Source: an uncultured Thermomicrobiales bacterium (GTDB lineage Bacteria > Chloroflexota > Chloroflexia > Thermomicrobiales > UBA6265). Taken from it: 6,049 nucleotides of DNA. Shown piece by piece: positions 6,018 to 6,049 of this stretch (the stretch's first letter is position 1; the number at the start of each line of letters is the position of its first letter). The translations under genes were made by a program, and so were the position numbers. Under the pieces are notes generated by a model. It saw nothing but the letters and a program-made list of their open reading frames with translations, was not told the origin of the DNA and made no database searches. Location of the stretch: positions 1 through 6,049 of the forward strand of contig CADCWH010000004.1 in NCBI GenBank assembly GCA_902806395.1, in the 5' to 3' direction.

Positions 6018-6034
6018 GTCAACCTGCTGTTGAC
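6018..6034. promoter_or_regulatory. GTCAAC-N5-GTTGAC inverted repeat
   Basis: Perfect 6-base arms at 6018-6023 and 6029-6034 around CTGCT. It sits about 65 bases upstream of the acetyltransferase -35 box, near the window edge, and could serve that gene or an unseen divergent neighbour. It has the size and symmetry of a dimeric regulator's binding site; the regulator is unknown. Confidence 0.35.
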
Positions 6035-6049
6035 GTGATTCGGAGCATG

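Noticed and set aside
6047..6049. ATG at the right edge as the start of a divergent plus-strand gene
   Set aside because: Only the start codon would be in the window, and the GGAG before it is too close for a normal ribosome binding site.

Overview
The window is GC-rich bacterial DNA carrying four genes, all on the minus strand. In transcription order (high to low coordinate) they are a GNAT acetyltransferase of the Eis type, a secreted CAP-domain protein interrupted by a stop codon, a membrane-bound PAS-GGDEF-EAL cyclic-di-GMP protein, and the first 49 codons of a luciferase-like, probably F420-dependent oxidoreductase that runs off the left edge. No RNA gene, CRISPR array, insertion sequence or phage gene was seen. 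The combination of high GC, GTG and TTG starts, a luciferase-like F420-type enzyme, an Eis/SCP2-type acetyltransferase and a CAP protein with a Thr/Pro repeat tail resembles Chloroflexota (for example the Thermomicrobia side of the phylum). That placement is inference from gene style, with Actinobacteria as the main alternative.

Layout: 1-149, partial oxidoreductase with a TTG start behind a good ribosome binding site. 150-294, short gap with a weak promoter candidate. 295-2802, the c-di-GMP gene. 2803-3167, a gap holding a strong imperfect hairpin and no convincing gene. 3168-3213, a textbook intrinsic terminator for the CAP gene. 3276-4067, the CAP gene, with an in-frame TAG at 3714-3716 and Thr/Pro-coding tandem repeats near its 3' end. 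4068-4437, a gap with two dyads. 4438-5844, the acetyltransferase. 5845-6049, its promoter, with an operator-like dyad on the -35 box.

Each gene is separated from the next by at least 145 bases, and one gap contains a strong terminator, so the genes look individually transcribed and no shared pathway is evident. The most notable points are the amber codon, which falls exactly where the CAP family has its conserved GENIA-type glutamate, and a c-di-GMP protein whose synthase half is intact while its phosphodiesterase half has lost several catalytic-loop residues. I do not see a clearly new multi-gene system here.
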